Source: an uncultured Selenomonas sp. (lineage in GTDB: Bacteria > Bacillota > Negativicutes > Selenomonadales > Selenomonadaceae). From it: DNA of 64,000 bases. The position numbers were made by a program, and so were the translations under genes. The stretch spans positions 33,288 through 97,287 of the forward strand of contig CAMVGU010000009.1 in assembly GCA_947167105.1 (NCBI GenBank). Reading direction: 5' to 3'. Shown one piece after another: positions 10,255-19,160 of this stretch. Position 1 is the first letter of the stretch, and each line of letters begins with the position of its first letter. A model generated the notes under the pieces. The model was not told the origin of the DNA. It searched no databases and saw only the letters and a program-made list of their open reading frames with translations.

Positions 10255-10815
10255 ATGTTTGGGTTAAGGAAATTTTTAGGCTCTTTGGGCAGGGGCGCCA
10301 GGGGCAAGGAGCCCCTGGGCAAAGCAGGGGTGCAGCTCTTAGGTGCCATGCTTGTATGCTATCCCGAAATCTCAACCGTAGCCTTTGAGCCAGGGGACGG
10401 TCAGTTAGTGCTGGGCTTTGTAGTGCGTGCTCCCCTGCCAGCACGTCCTGACCTGGAAAAGTTTGCGGCCTTCCTCAATGATAGCGTGCAGGCTTACCAT
10501 GAGCTGGAGGAGTCCCGGTTCGTGTGTACGGCCATTGAGGCCGAGGCCCAGAATAACACGCTGATACTGCGGGTCAGGCGTGCACTGACTGACTTCATGC
10601 GCGGGGAACTGGAATTGATTGTGACACTGATGCGCGACCGTTTCGGTGAGCAACTGGTGGTGGACAGGCACTCTCCGGATAATCTGGAGCCGGATTTTGC
10701 GGACTTGCAGAGTGAGATTCTTGACCAGATGCTGGAACATGTGCAGGAAATTCCCATCGGGGAGCACATCGTCGGCGTCAGGGAGAACGACCGCGTAGTC
10801 ATTTATAATTGCTGA
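10255..10815 (+). CDS. Conserved hypothetical protein between rny and ymdB
   Basis: I do not recognise this 186-residue protein. It is soluble, with no signal peptide or membrane segment. An N-terminal basic stretch (MFGLRKFLGSLGRG) is followed by an alternating hydrophobic and acidic body ending in VGVRENDRVVIYNC. The start at ATG 10255 was chosen for the GAAGGAGG site eight bases upstream; an in-frame start 51 bases earlier lacks one. It ends 18 bases before ymdB and is probably co-transcribed with it. Confidence 0.7.
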   Translation: MFGLRKFLGSLGRGARGKEPLGKAGVQLLGAMLVCYPEISTVAFEPGDGQLVLGFVVRAPLPARPDLEKFAAFLNDSVQAYHELEESRFVCTAIEAEAQNNTLILRVRRALTDFMRGELELIVTLMRDRFGEQLVVDRHSPDNLEPDFADLQSEILDQMLEHVQEIPIGEHIVGVRENDRVVIYNC

Positions 10816-10833
10816 TCTTTGAAGGAGAAAAAT

Positions 10834-11610
10834 ATGCGGGTCATGCTGACAGGGGATGTGGTTGGCCGTCCGGGCCGTCGCGCATTCCGGGAATATACGC
10901 CAAAGCTCCGTAAGGAGAAGGGCATCGATCTGGTCATTGTGAATGGCGAGAACTCAGCGGGGGGCAGGGGCATCACGCGCAGCGCCCTGAATGAGTTGTA
11001 CAGCGGCGGCGCAGATGTGGTGACATCGGGCAACCACATCTGGGACAAGAAGGAAGTGCTGGAGTTCATCGACACTGAGCCTTTCCTCCTGCGCCCTGCC
11101 AATTACCCGGAGGACACGCCGGGCAGAGGTGCCTGCGTCTATCCCTTCAAGGCCAAGAACATCGGCGTGATGAATTTGTCCGGCCGGGCCTTTATGCAGT
11201 CACTGGACTGTCCTTTTCGGAAAGCCGATCTGCTGCTCAGGGAGCTGGCGCGGGAGTGCGACATCATATTCCTTGATTTCCATGCGGAGACCACTTCAGA
11301 AAAAATGGCGATGGGCTGGTATCTTGATGGCCGCGTGAATGGCGTGGTTGGCACCCATACCCATATACAGACCGCAGATGCGCGCATCCTGCCCCAAGGC
11401 ACGGCGTATATTACGGATCTGGGCATGGTGGGCCCCTGGAACTCTGTGCTGGGAGTGGAAACGGATAAGATCCTGGAGAAGTTCCTGACGGGCATGCCGG
11501 CGCGCTTTGACCTGGCAAGCGGGCCAAATGCCTATTCGGCAGTGCTAATAGAGATAGATGACAGGACAAATAAAACTTTAGGCATCGAGAGAATCCTTTT
11601 GACCGATTAA
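10834..11610 (+). CDS. ymdB: YmdB-family metallophosphoesterase (TIGR00282)
   Basis: This family hydrolyses 2',3'-cyclic nucleotides and affects biofilm and motility choices in Bacillus. Metal-ligand motifs are visible in order: GDVVGRPGR (residues 7-15), NGENSAGGRG near 36, GNHIWDKKE near 69, DFHAETTSEK near 150 and GTHTHIQTAD near 177. The start ATG 10834 follows AAGGAG. In Bacillus the gene is also adjacent to rny and spoVS, so this order is conserved. Confidence 0.93.
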   Translation: MRVMLTGDVVGRPGRRAFREYTPKLRKEKGIDLVIVNGENSAGGRGITRSALNELYSGGADVVTSGNHIWDKKEVLEFIDTEPFLLRPANYPEDTPGRGACVYPFKAKNIGVMNLSGRAFMQSLDCPFRKADLLLRELARECDIIFLDFHAETTSEKMAMGWYLDGRVNGVVGTHTHIQTADARILPQGTAYITDLGMVGPWNSVLGVETDKILEKFLTGMPARFDLASGPNAYSAVLIEIDDRTNKTLGIERILLTD

Positions 11611-11730
11611 GAAACTAAAAGCAGGAATTTCTGCGCGCATGCCGAATACACTCTCTAGCAGCAGTAAGAAATGTAAAATCAAGCACCAATTCTATCTACA
11701 GGCTAATTGACAAGAGAGGACGGCTTAGAC

Positions 11731-11991
11731 ATGGAAATTTTGAAAGTATCTGCCAAATCAAATCCGAATTCTGTTGCCGGGGCACTGGCGGGGGTTTTGA
11801 GGGAGAACGGCAGCGCAGAGATGCAGGCCATTGGTGCAGGCGCACTGAACCAGGCAGTCAAGGCAGTGGCCATTGCGCGGGGATTCGTGGCACCTCATGG
11901 TGTAGATCTCATCTGCATTCCAGCTTTCACGGATATCAAGATCGAGGGGGAGGAGCGCACCGCAATCAAGCTGATTGTGGAGCCGCGCTGA
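11731..11991 (+). CDS. spoVS: Stage V sporulation protein S
   Basis: SpoVS is a small Alba-like regulatory protein, kept in many Firmicutes including species that do not sporulate. The 86 residues MEILKVSAKSNPNSVAGAL through IKLIVEPR match the family closely. The start was set at ATG 11731 behind AGAGAGGA. A 120-base space separates it from ymdB with no clear terminator. Confidence 0.95.
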   Translation: MEILKVSAKSNPNSVAGALAGVLRENGSAEMQAIGAGALNQAVKAVAIARGFVAPHGVDLICIPAFTDIKIEGEERTAIKLIVEPR

Positions 11992-12024
11992 GCTTCCGGG
12001 GGATAGAGAATAGGAGAATGCAGG

Positions 12025-12852
12025 ATGCCAAGCGATTTGCATACGCATACGGTGTACTCTGACGGCAAGTATACGCCGGAGGAACTCGTGGCGGCAGCCA
12101 AGGCAGCAGGTCTCTCGTATCTGGCCATCACAGACCATGATACAGTTGAGGGCATAGGCCATCTCTATGAGAATGGCCTGTACCCCGTAAAGGGATTGCA
12201 TATTATCCCCGGCATAGAGTTCAGTGCACACCATCCGATGCACGAAGTTCATATACTGGGCTACAATATCGACATATACTACAGGGAACTTGTTGATAAG
12301 CTGAATGATGTGACGGAAGCCCGCTGGACGCGCTTCAGCGAGATGGTGGAGAAGCTCTGCGGGCTGGGGTACCATATCAGCGAGACAGAGGTGCTGACCC
12401 TGGCCGGCGAGAGTAAGTCCATCAGTCGTTCGCATATTGCGCGGATTCTGGTAAAAAAGGGATATTTTGAGTCCATCAGGGATGCTTTTGCTGAATTGCT
12501 GCAAAAGGGGAAGCCTGCTTATGTGCCCCACTATCGCATGGAGACGGCGGAAATCATTGCGCTGATCAAAGCGGCAGGCGGCACACCTGTATTGGCGCAT
12601 CCCAAGCTTGTCGGCGATGATGAGCTGGTAGAACAGCTCTGTCAAAGCGGCATAGAAGGACTGGAGGTCTATTATCCGGCGCATGAGGCGGCTGATACAC
12701 AGCGCTATATCGAAATGGCGAAGAAGTACGGCCTGCTCCTTTCCGGAGGGTCTGACTTTCACGGTTATGCAACCCGCTTCCCGCAGGAAATGGGCATCTT
12801 TACCATTGATGATGAGGTGGCGGAGCAATTTTTCCGCTCCGAGCATATTTGA
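12025..12852 (+). CDS. PHP-domain phosphoesterase (YciV/TrpH-like)
   Basis: PHP-domain proteins of this type hydrolyse phosphate from nucleoside bisphosphates or short oligonucleotides using a trinuclear metal centre. Motifs present are DLHTHTVYSDG (residues 4-14), ITDHDTVEG near 38, PGIEFSAHH near 65 and GGSDFHG near 246. The 275 residues fit. It is 34 bases after spoVS and 25 bases before the next gene, so it is likely in the same transcript. The exact substrate is not predictable. Confidence 0.88.
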   Translation: MPSDLHTHTVYSDGKYTPEELVAAAKAAGLSYLAITDHDTVEGIGHLYENGLYPVKGLHIIPGIEFSAHHPMHEVHILGYNIDIYYRELVDKLNDVTEARWTRFSEMVEKLCGLGYHISETEVLTLAGESKSISRSHIARILVKKGYFESIRDAFAELLQKGKPAYVPHYRMETAEIIALIKAAGGTPVLAHPKLVGDDELVEQLCQSGIEGLEVYYPAHEAADTQRYIEMAKKYGLLLSGGSDFHGYATRFPQEMGIFTIDDEVAEQFFRSEHI

Positions 12853-12876
12853 GTCTGGCGTAGGGAGAGAGCTGCA

Positions 12877-13707
12877 ATGGACGTAATCGCTTTGGTGGGC
12901 CCCAGCGGCACAGGCAAAAGCCATCGTGCGCTTATCGTTGCGCATAAGCATCAGGCGGATGCTATCATTGATGATGGCATCCTGATCAAGGATGGCAAGA
13001 TAGTGGGGGGACACTCCGCTAAGCAGGAAAAAAGCCGCATTATGGCCGTGCGACGGGCCATCTTCGTGTTGCCGGGGCATGCCCAGGAAGTGCGCGAGGC
13101 CATTGCCAGGGTGCAGCCCCATCGCATATTGGTGCTGGGGACTTCCGAAAATATGGTGCAGAAGATTGCAAAGGCATTGAAACTGCCTCCGATTGCCCAT
13201 ATCATTCACATTGAGGATATCGCAACCAGGCAGGACATTGAAAAAGCGCAATTCTACCGTCTGAAACAGGGCAAGCATATCATTCCGGTGCCCACCATCG
13301 AGCTGAAGCCGCATTTTTCCGGCTACCTGGTAGACCCCTTGCAGACCTTCTTCAAGCGTTCGTCCACTAAGCGGCGTCGCTTGGGGGAGAAATCCATTGT
13401 GCGCCCTGTCTTCAGCTACTATGGCAAGCTCAGCATTGATGACTCGGCCATCGAGTCCATTGTGGGCAGGATTGTGCGGGAAAAAGGCGCAACCAAAGTC
13501 AAGCATATTCGTGTGCGCCACTTAATGAAGGGCGATGAGGATATGGGGCTGACTATCGCCTGCGATGTGGAGCTGACTTACGGCAACCATATTCCAACCC
13601 TGATTGCCGGGCAGCAGCAGGCAGTGCGCCGGGCAGTTGAATTCATGACTGGTATGATCGTGCATGAGGTGAATATCCGGGTCAGGGCGCTCTATGTAGA
13701 GGCTTAA
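12877..13707 (+). CDS. P-loop NTPase with C-terminal Asp23-like domain
   Basis: The 276-residue protein begins with a Walker A motif GPSGTGKS (residues 8-15). The C-terminal part (from about residue 180, YYGKLSIDDSAIESIVGRI) resembles the Asp23/DUF322 domain of Gram-positive alkaline-shock proteins: the pattern of a short beta segment, IVGRIVREKG and a final helix FMTGMIVHEVNIRVRAL. The combination appears to be a fusion; the function is unknown. It is the last gene before a strong terminator and likely co-transcribed with the PHP gene. Confidence 0.75.
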   Translation: MDVIALVGPSGTGKSHRALIVAHKHQADAIIDDGILIKDGKIVGGHSAKQEKSRIMAVRRAIFVLPGHAQEVREAIARVQPHRILVLGTSENMVQKIAKALKLPPIAHIIHIEDIATRQDIEKAQFYRLKQGKHIIPVPTIELKPHFSGYLVDPLQTFFKRSSTKRRRLGEKSIVRPVFSYYGKLSIDDSAIESIVGRIVREKGATKVKHIRVRHLMKGDEDMGLTIACDVELTYGNHIPTLIAGQQQAVRRAVEFMTGMIVHEVNIRVRALYVEA

Positions 13708-13730
13708 ATCTCAGACTTTCCTTTAAAATT

Positions 13731-13774
13731 AAAAGGCATAGCATCGCAGAATTTTTTCTGGTGCTATGCCTTTT
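13731..13774. terminator. Bidirectional terminator between convergent genes
   Basis: The stem AAAAGGCATAGCA (13731-13743) pairs perfectly with TGCTATGCCTTTT (13762-13774). The A and T flanks allow termination of both the NTPase gene (+) and htpG (-). Confidence 0.9.
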
Positions 13775-13812
13775 CGATTACAAGGAAAGATTGATACGTC
13801 AGCTATTGATAA

Positions 13813-15777
13813 TTATTTTGCCATCAGCTTGGCCAGCTTGCTTGCGAACTCCACCGGGTTTTCCGGCAGGATGCCTTCGATGAGCAGGGCCTGCGAGTAC
13901 AGGAGATCGCAGTAATCCTTGAACTCCGGCGTGTCCTTGCCCGCGCCGTGGAGGCTCTGCAAGCGGGTGAAGAGTTCATGGTGCGGGTTGATTTCCAGGA
14001 TACGTTTTGCCTTGAAAAGAGGATTCTCCATTTCCTTGAAGGTCTGCTCCATAGAGAGGGAGGGGCCCGCCTCGTCGGCAACCAGGCAGACGGCGCTGGA
14101 CTTCAGGCGGGTGGAGACTTTGACTTCAGCCACCTTGTCGCCGAGAACTTCCTTGATGTCTTTCATCAGGTCATCATTGCTCTTGGCGATTTCCTCGGTT
14201 TCCTTCTTGACTTCCTCGGACTCAGCATCATCCAGCCCCAGGTCGCCGCGGCTGATGGAGTGGAAGTCCTTGCTGTCGTATTGGCGGATAGCCTCGATGG
14301 CGAATTCGTCCACCGGGTCTAGCAGGTAGAGGACTTCGATGCCTTTGTCCCGCAGCAGTTCCATCTGGGGCAGATGCTCGATGGTTTCCTTGTCCCTGGC
14401 TGTGGCATAGTAAATCTTCTTCTGGCTCTCTGGCATGCGGGAGACATATTCCTTCAGCGTTACCAGCTTGCCCTCCTTGGAGCTCATGAAGAGCAGCAGA
14501 TCCTTCAGCTTGTCGATGGTCTCGGTGCCGCCGTAAATGGAATTGTAGATGCCGATTTTCAGGGACTTGCCGTATTCATTCCAGAATTTCTCGTAGTCCT
14601 CCCGGTGCTTGTCCAGCTTCTTGGCGAGATTTTTCAGGATGTTTTTCTCCAGGGCCTTGCCGATGCTCTTGAGCTCACGGCTCTGCTGCAAGAGTTCCCT
14701 GGAGATGTTCAGGGAGAGATCAGGGGAGTCCACCAGGCCCTTCATGAAGCGCAAATAATCCGGCAGCAGATCCTTGCACTTGTCCATGATGAACACATGG
14801 CGGGAGTAGAGCTGCAGGCCCGGCTCATAGTCCGTGTGGTAGAGGTTGAAAGGAGCCTTGGCCGGGATGCAGAGCAGGGCTGTGTATTCCAGAGTGCCCT
14901 CAGCCTGGGTGTGGAAGACCTCCATGGGCTTTTCCCACTCGTGGAACTGGTTCTGGAAGAACTTCTCATATTCTTCGTCCGTGATCTCGGCCTTGGCCTT
15001 GGTCCACAGGGGCTTCATGGAGTTCAGGGTGCGAACCTCGGTCTTTTTGATGGGCTCTGCGTCCTTGATAGGCTCGCCCTTATCATCCTTCGGAGTTTCT
15101 GTGACTTCAAAGTTCATCTTGATGGGGTAGCGCACATAGTCGGAATACTTCTTTACAAGGCTCTGCAGTTTATATTCTTCGGTGAAATCATCTTCGGCTT
15201 CATCACCGTAATAATCCTTTTTCAAGGTGATGGTGATGTTCGTGCCCCGTTGCTCCTTTTCCGCTTCTTCCAGGGTATAGGAGCCCTCGCCGTCCGACTC
15301 CCAGCGCCAGGCCTGCTGCTCCCCGGCCTTGCGGGTGACGATGGTGATTTTCTCCGCTACCATAAAGGCAGAGTAAAAGCCCACGCCGAACTGGCCAATC
15401 AGTTCCTTGTCACTGAGCTCGCTGCTTTCCCCTTGGGCTTCCTTTGCCTTCTGGATCTGCTCCAGGAAGGCTTTCGTACCGGACTGGGCGATGGTGCCGA
15501 TATTCTCGACGATTTCATCGTGGTTCATGCCCAGGCCCGTATCGGCAATGGTCAGGGTATGGCTCTCCTTGTCCGGGATCAGGAAAATCTCATAATCCTC
15601 GTTGCCCTCCAGCATTTCGCGGTTCGTGAGGCTTTCGTAATGCAGCTTGTCCAGCGCATCCGAAGCGTTGGAGATGAGCTCACGCAGGAAAATCTCGTGG
15701 TTCGTGTAAATGGAATTGATCATCAAATCAAGGAGTTTTTTGGTTTCTGCTTGAAATTCATGTGTCTCTTTAGCCAT
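13813..15777 (-). CDS. htpG: Chaperone HtpG (Hsp90)
   Basis: HtpG is the bacterial Hsp90, an ATP-driven cytosolic chaperone. The 654 residues include the GHKL ATPase motifs ELISNASDALDKL (residues 33-45), DTGLGMNHDEI near 80 and GQFGVGFYSAFMVAEK near 128. The middle domain has NISRELLQQSRELK, and the C-terminal dimerisation domain is complete. A CIRCE operator and promoter lie directly upstream (on this strand), so heat control by HrcA is likely. Confidence 0.97.
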   Translation of the reverse strand: MAKETHEFQAETKKLLDLMINSIYTNHEIFLRELISNASDALDKLHYESLTNREMLEGNEDYEIFLIPDKESHTLTIADTGLGMNHDEIVENIGTIAQSGTKAFLEQIQKAKEAQGESSELSDKELIGQFGVGFYSAFMVAEKITIVTRKAGEQQAWRWESDGEGSYTLEEAEKEQRGTNITITLKKDYYGDEAEDDFTEEYKLQSLVKKYSDYVRYPIKMNFEVTETPKDDKGEPIKDAEPIKKTEVRTLNSMKPLWTKAKAEITDEEYEKFFQNQFHEWEKPMEVFHTQAEGTLEYTALLCIPAKAPFNLYHTDYEPGLQLYSRHVFIMDKCKDLLPDYLRFMKGLVDSPDLSLNISRELLQQSRELKSIGKALEKNILKNLAKKLDKHREDYEKFWNEYGKSLKIGIYNSIYGGTETIDKLKDLLLFMSSKEGKLVTLKEYVSRMPESQKKIYYATARDKETIEHLPQMELLRDKGIEVLYLLDPVDEFAIEAIRQYDSKDFHSISRGDLGLDDAESEEVKKETEEIAKSNDDLMKDIKEVLGDKVAEVKVSTRLKSSAVCLVADEAGPSLSMEQTFKEMENPLFKAKRILEINPHHELFTRLQSLHGAGKDTPEFKDYCDLLYSQALLIEGILPENPVEFASKLAKLMAK

Positions 15778-15810
15778 CTTGATATTACCTTCCTTAAATT
15801 TTATAGTCTG

Positions 15811-15837
15811 TTAGCACTCTTATGGGGAGAGTGCCAA
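15811..15837 (-). promoter_or_regulatory. CIRCE operator (HrcA site) of htpG
   Basis: TTAGCACTC (15811-15819), nine bases, then GAGTGCCAA (15829-15837). This is the CIRCE inverted repeat with a single mismatch. It lies between the promoter and the htpG start, the usual place for HrcA repression. Confidence 0.9.
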
Positions 15838-15849
15838 ATCACAAGCAAT

Positions 15850-15878
15850 AATATACTGCATAAAAGGCAAAAAGTCAA
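15850..15878 (-). promoter_or_regulatory. Promoter of htpG
   Basis: Read on the minus strand, TTGACT (15878-15873) is followed after 17 bases by TATATT (15855-15850). The CIRCE element lies 12 bases further downstream, overlapping the likely transcription start. Confidence 0.8.
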
Positions 15879-15926
15879 GAATGAGACATGAAAAACGCCT
15901 GGGAAAACTGTCCCAGGCGTATGTAT

Positions 15927-16982
15927 TCAGGAATCTTTTCGCTCATGGACGAGCCAGCGGGAGAGAGCCAGGCATTCATTCTGCTTCAGGCGGTTGGCGT
16001 AGATATCCTCTATGACCAGTTTGCAGATGACGATGAAGGGGACGGCCAGGAACATGCCTGCCGGCCCCAGTAATTCACCGCCGAGCACAATGCCCAGGAT
16101 AATGGAGATGGGATGCAGGTTAAGTGATTTGCCTATGAGGGTAGGGTACACCACATTATGGTTAATCTGCGTCAGTATCAGGTAAAAACCGGCTGTCTGG
16201 GCGGTCAGGCCGAGGCCGTTGGTGGCGGTCAACAGCGTGCCGAAGCAGGAAGCCACCGTGGGCCCCAGTACCGGCACAAATTCCGCTATGCCGGAAACCA
16301 TGGCGAAGACAGGGCCGTAGGGCAGGCCGCGCAATGTGAAGTACAGTAAAACGACGGTGGCGGTCAGGCAGCAGATGATAAGCTGGCTGCAGATGTAGGT
16401 GCGCAGCGCCGAAAGAATCCGGTCAAAGAGTGCCAGCACCCGGCCGTAATCCCGGTGGGGAAACAGGCCCGCCAAATAATTTTTGATGCTGTTGCCGTCT
16501 TTCAGCAGGTAGAAGGTGACGAAGAAGATAATCACCAGGTCGATGATGCTGCCAAACAGGGAAAACAGCATGCTCACGGAGGATTTCAGGGCTGTCAGGG
16601 CGGCGCTCTTGACTTCATCCAAAAGGCCGTCTGCCTCATCGTTTAAATATGACGATACGTCATGCATTGCAATATTTTGCTGCAGGCCCTCCATCAGCAC
16701 AGGAAAGTCCCTGGTGAATTTGGTGAGGTTCGGTATTACGCTGCGTGAAACCAGCACGAAGACCAGGACTGACAGCAGGATAAAGGCTAAGATTACCAAG
16801 CCCGCAGCCAGGCCACGGGGCATTTTCTGCGAAAGCCTGTCCACCAGTGGATGCAGCAAGAGCTGCAGCAGCAGCGACAGAAAAACAATGAAGGCAAGCT
16901 GCTGCAAGTACCAGAAGGTGGAGAGCAGCACAGTGAATGTAACAGCTATGATGATGGAAGTGCGGTAATTGCGTAGATTCAT
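15927..16982 (-). CDS. AI-2E family transporter (membrane protein)
   Basis: This is a polytopic inner-membrane protein of 351 residues with about seven to eight hydrophobic segments. It has the typical AI-2E layout: N-terminal paired helices, an amphipathic middle region, and the C-terminal motifs EFVPVLGPTVAS near residue 240 and LGGELLGPAGMFLAVP near 308. Members export small molecules, sodium or autoinducer-2; the substrate cannot be told from sequence. It is divergent from the kinase-like gene at 17135 and shares no operon. Confidence 0.88.
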   Translation of the reverse strand: MNLRNYRTSIIIAVTFTVLLSTFWYLQQLAFIVFLSLLLQLLLHPLVDRLSQKMPRGLAAGLVILAFILLSVLVFVLVSRSVIPNLTKFTRDFPVLMEGLQQNIAMHDVSSYLNDEADGLLDEVKSAALTALKSSVSMLFSLFGSIIDLVIIFFVTFYLLKDGNSIKNYLAGLFPHRDYGRVLALFDRILSALRTYICSQLIICCLTATVVLLYFTLRGLPYGPVFAMVSGIAEFVPVLGPTVASCFGTLLTATNGLGLTAQTAGFYLILTQINHNVVYPTLIGKSLNLHPISIILGIVLGGELLGPAGMFLAVPFIVICKLVIEDIYANRLKQNECLALSRWLVHERKDS

Positions 16983-17134
16983 GAATTCTGCTCCTTAGCA
17001 TGGGAATGACCCGGCAGATTTACCTACATACATGATAACGCAATAGATGCCTGTGAGCAAGTTGTTGTTGAAGATAATCAGCCTATATGTTAGGATAAAT
17101 ACAGAATCTTTCAAAGAGCAAGGAGGCAGGCAGC

Positions 17135-18172
17135 ATGACGGACAAGCAATGGCGCAGTTGTCGTTTCATGGTCAGCGGTCTTGCGCGCAAAGTCCAGTTC
17201 AACCAGGCTACTATAGACAAGCTGTTCGTGCCTTTCCTGCAGCGCATGACCCGCCGCCAGCACGCCATGGGCCATCGCATGATTGTGTTTTTGGCAGCGC
17301 CGCCGGGCACAGGCAAATCCACCCTGTCCATGCTGTTTGAAAACCTGTCCCAGACGGCGAGGGGCATTGGCCCCATCCAGGCCCTGGGCATCAACGGTTT
17401 TTACTATCGCAGTGAATACCTGCGCAGGAACAGCATCGAGCGTGAGGGGCAGAAAGTCATGCTGTCCTCCATCAAAGGTGCTCCTGAAACCTATGATCTG
17501 GAGCGTCTGCTCAGCAAGCTGATTCTGCTCAGGCAGGAGGATTTGCGCTGGCCCATCTATGACCGTGTCAGCCATGATATCGTCGAGGATGTAGTGACCG
17601 TCAAGAAACGGATTATCATAATTGAGGGCAACTGGCTGCTGCTGGGTGACAGCGGCTGGCAGCAACTGAGACAATATGCAGATTATACTCTGTTCATCAG
17701 GGCCAAGACAGCAGACCTGAAAGAGCGCCTGATCCAGCACAGGATGCGGGGCGGTAAGTCCCGCACCGAGGCAGAGCGTGTGTACGAGATGAATGACCGC
17801 CTGAATGTGCTGCGCGTGCTGACGGATTCCTGGCCTGCAGATGAAACCTGGCAGATGCTGCCGGACGGGGATTATGTGCTGAAGAAGCAGTTGCAGAAAG
17901 TGCAACTGGTGAACAGGGAAGCGTTGTGGCAGCAGCCGGAAGTGCTGCTGGGGGACTCGCCCCTGCTGAGCAGCCTGAGCCGTCGCATGGCCTCCCGCTC
18001 CCCGGAAGAAAAGGCCGCCGGCAAGGGCGCCTATGAAAAGGGCTATATGGAAGGCCTTTTGGCAGCCCGGGGGGAGATTATCAGGAAACTATATGGCAGT
18101 GGCATGAGCAAAGAGCATTTGCTGCAATCCTTCCAGCTTTCTGAGCGGGAGTTGGAGCAGATTTTGCGCTGA
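17135..18172 (+). CDS. Nucleoside/nucleotide kinase family protein
   Basis: The 345-residue protein has a Walker A motif APPGTGKST near residues 55-63 and the phosphoribulokinase/uridine kinase-like sequence IIIIEGNWLLL near 163, with a LID-like stretch KERLIQHRMRGGKS near 197. This resembles the YggC/FrcK group of sugar or nucleoside kinases. The C-terminal 70 residues form an added charged region ending in a helical pair. The substrate is unknown. An AAGGAGG site precedes the ATG. Confidence 0.75.
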   Translation: MTDKQWRSCRFMVSGLARKVQFNQATIDKLFVPFLQRMTRRQHAMGHRMIVFLAAPPGTGKSTLSMLFENLSQTARGIGPIQALGINGFYYRSEYLRRNSIEREGQKVMLSSIKGAPETYDLERLLSKLILLRQEDLRWPIYDRVSHDIVEDVVTVKKRIIIIEGNWLLLGDSGWQQLRQYADYTLFIRAKTADLKERLIQHRMRGGKSRTEAERVYEMNDRLNVLRVLTDSWPADETWQMLPDGDYVLKKQLQKVQLVNREALWQQPEVLLGDSPLLSSLSRRMASRSPEEKAAGKGAYEKGYMEGLLAARGEIIRKLYGSGMSKEHLLQSFQLSERELEQILR

Positions 18173-18179
18173 GTGTATT

Positions 18180-18470
18180 TTATTTGGCCTTGCTGGCAAA
18201 GAGATAGACCAGCACGGTCAGCACCAGCCCTAAGCAGCCGTACAGCATGCCGTTTTCTATGAAGGCGTAGATGGTGGCGGCCAGGCAGAACAGCACGGAG
18301 ATGATGGTCATTTTCGCATTTTCCTTGCGATAGGCAAAGGTCTGGTAATCCACGCCGGTGGCTTTCTTGAAACATTCGGGGCAGATGATGTGCTTATTGC
18401 CTTCATTGTCCGTGTGTACCAGGGCTTCTTTTTCATCAAGGTTGCGGCTGCAGTCTTCACATTTAAGCAT
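18180..18470 (-). CDS. Small zinc-ribbon membrane protein
   Basis: I do not recognise a named family. The 96 residues start with two Cys pairs (CEDC near residue 4, CPEC near 30) that form a likely zinc ribbon, followed by two hydrophobic helices at about residues 54-71 and 74-92. It is convergent with the kinase gene, eight bases from its stop. An AGGAG site precedes the ATG on the minus strand. Confidence 0.7.
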   Translation of the reverse strand: MLKCEDCSRNLDEKEALVHTDNEGNKHIICPECFKKATGVDYQTFAYRKENAKMTIISVLFCLAATIYAFIENGMLYGCLGLVLTVLVYLFASKAK

Positions 18471-18584
18471 GGTTGTATTCCTCCAGGTCTGATGTTAATA
18501 ATTGCAATATATAAAAAAACAAACACCATTGTACCGCAAAATCGCTGTGCTGACTACTGTTGCCAGCGGTTTTTGTCTTTTCAC

Positions 18585-18613
18585 TTGTCAATGAATACAA
18601 ACTCTGCTAAAAT
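18585..18613 (+). promoter_or_regulatory. Promoter upstream of ahbA-ahbB
   Basis: TTGTCA (18585-18590) and TAAAAT (18608-18613) are separated by 17 bases. They lie about 60 bases ahead of the ahbA start. Confidence 0.65.
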
Positions 18614-18675
18614 GAGGTTAAGAAAAAAGTGAATACGGTTCATTTATCAGGGAAAATATGGGGAGCGGGGAGCAG

Positions 18676-19134
18676 ATGGCAGAATTGGGAAATTTCGACA
18701 AAAAATTACTGAATCTTTTGCAAGGACATCTGCCCGTTTGCAGCCGGCCTTTCGCCAGGCTGGCGGAGGAATTGGGCAGTGATGAGGAGACTGTGCTGCA
18801 GCACGTGCAGGATTTGAAGTCCAGTGGCTACTTGCGGCGTATCGGCACATTCTTTGACTCGAATCGCCTGGGTTACGTGGGGACGCTGATTGCTCTCAGG
18901 GTGGAGCCGGACAGGGTGGCTGCGGTGGCCGAGGCCATCAACCGCTACCCAGGGGCGACCCACAATTATGAGCGGGAGGGCAAGTATAATCTGTGGTTCA
19001 CTCTGCTGACGCCGGGGAAGGCTCAGGAGCAGAAGATACTTGCGGAAGTTGAGACACTGCCGGGGGTCGAGGATATGCTGAATCTGAAAGCGAACAAGAA
19101 GTACAAGGTAAATGTGCAGTTCAAGCTGCAGTGA
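18676..19134 (+). CDS. ahbA: Siroheme decarboxylase alpha subunit (AhbA-like, Lrp/AsnC fold)
   Basis: AhbA and AhbB together remove two acetate carboxyl groups from siroheme in the alternative heme or heme d1 route. The 152-residue protein has an N-terminal winged helix (LDKKLLNLLQ-like, FARLAEELGSDEETVLQHV) and a RAM-like C-terminal half with RRIGTFFDSNRLGYVGTL. The start was set at ATG 18676; an ATG 18 bases upstream is in frame but has a poorer site. Pairing with ahbB and the missing DNA-binding charge pattern argue against a plain Lrp regulator. Confidence 0.8.
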   Translation: MAELGNFDKKLLNLLQGHLPVCSRPFARLAEELGSDEETVLQHVQDLKSSGYLRRIGTFFDSNRLGYVGTLIALRVEPDRVAAVAEAINRYPGATHNYEREGKYNLWFTLLTPGKAQEQKILAEVETLPGVEDMLNLKANKKYKVNVQFKLQ

Positions 19135-19160
19135 GATAAAGATGGGGGCTGGGTGTAGGC

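Noticed and set aside
14374..15891. Long plus-strand frame antisense to htpG
   Set aside because: It is the mirror of a highly conserved gene with biased codons, with no ribosome site or known domain.
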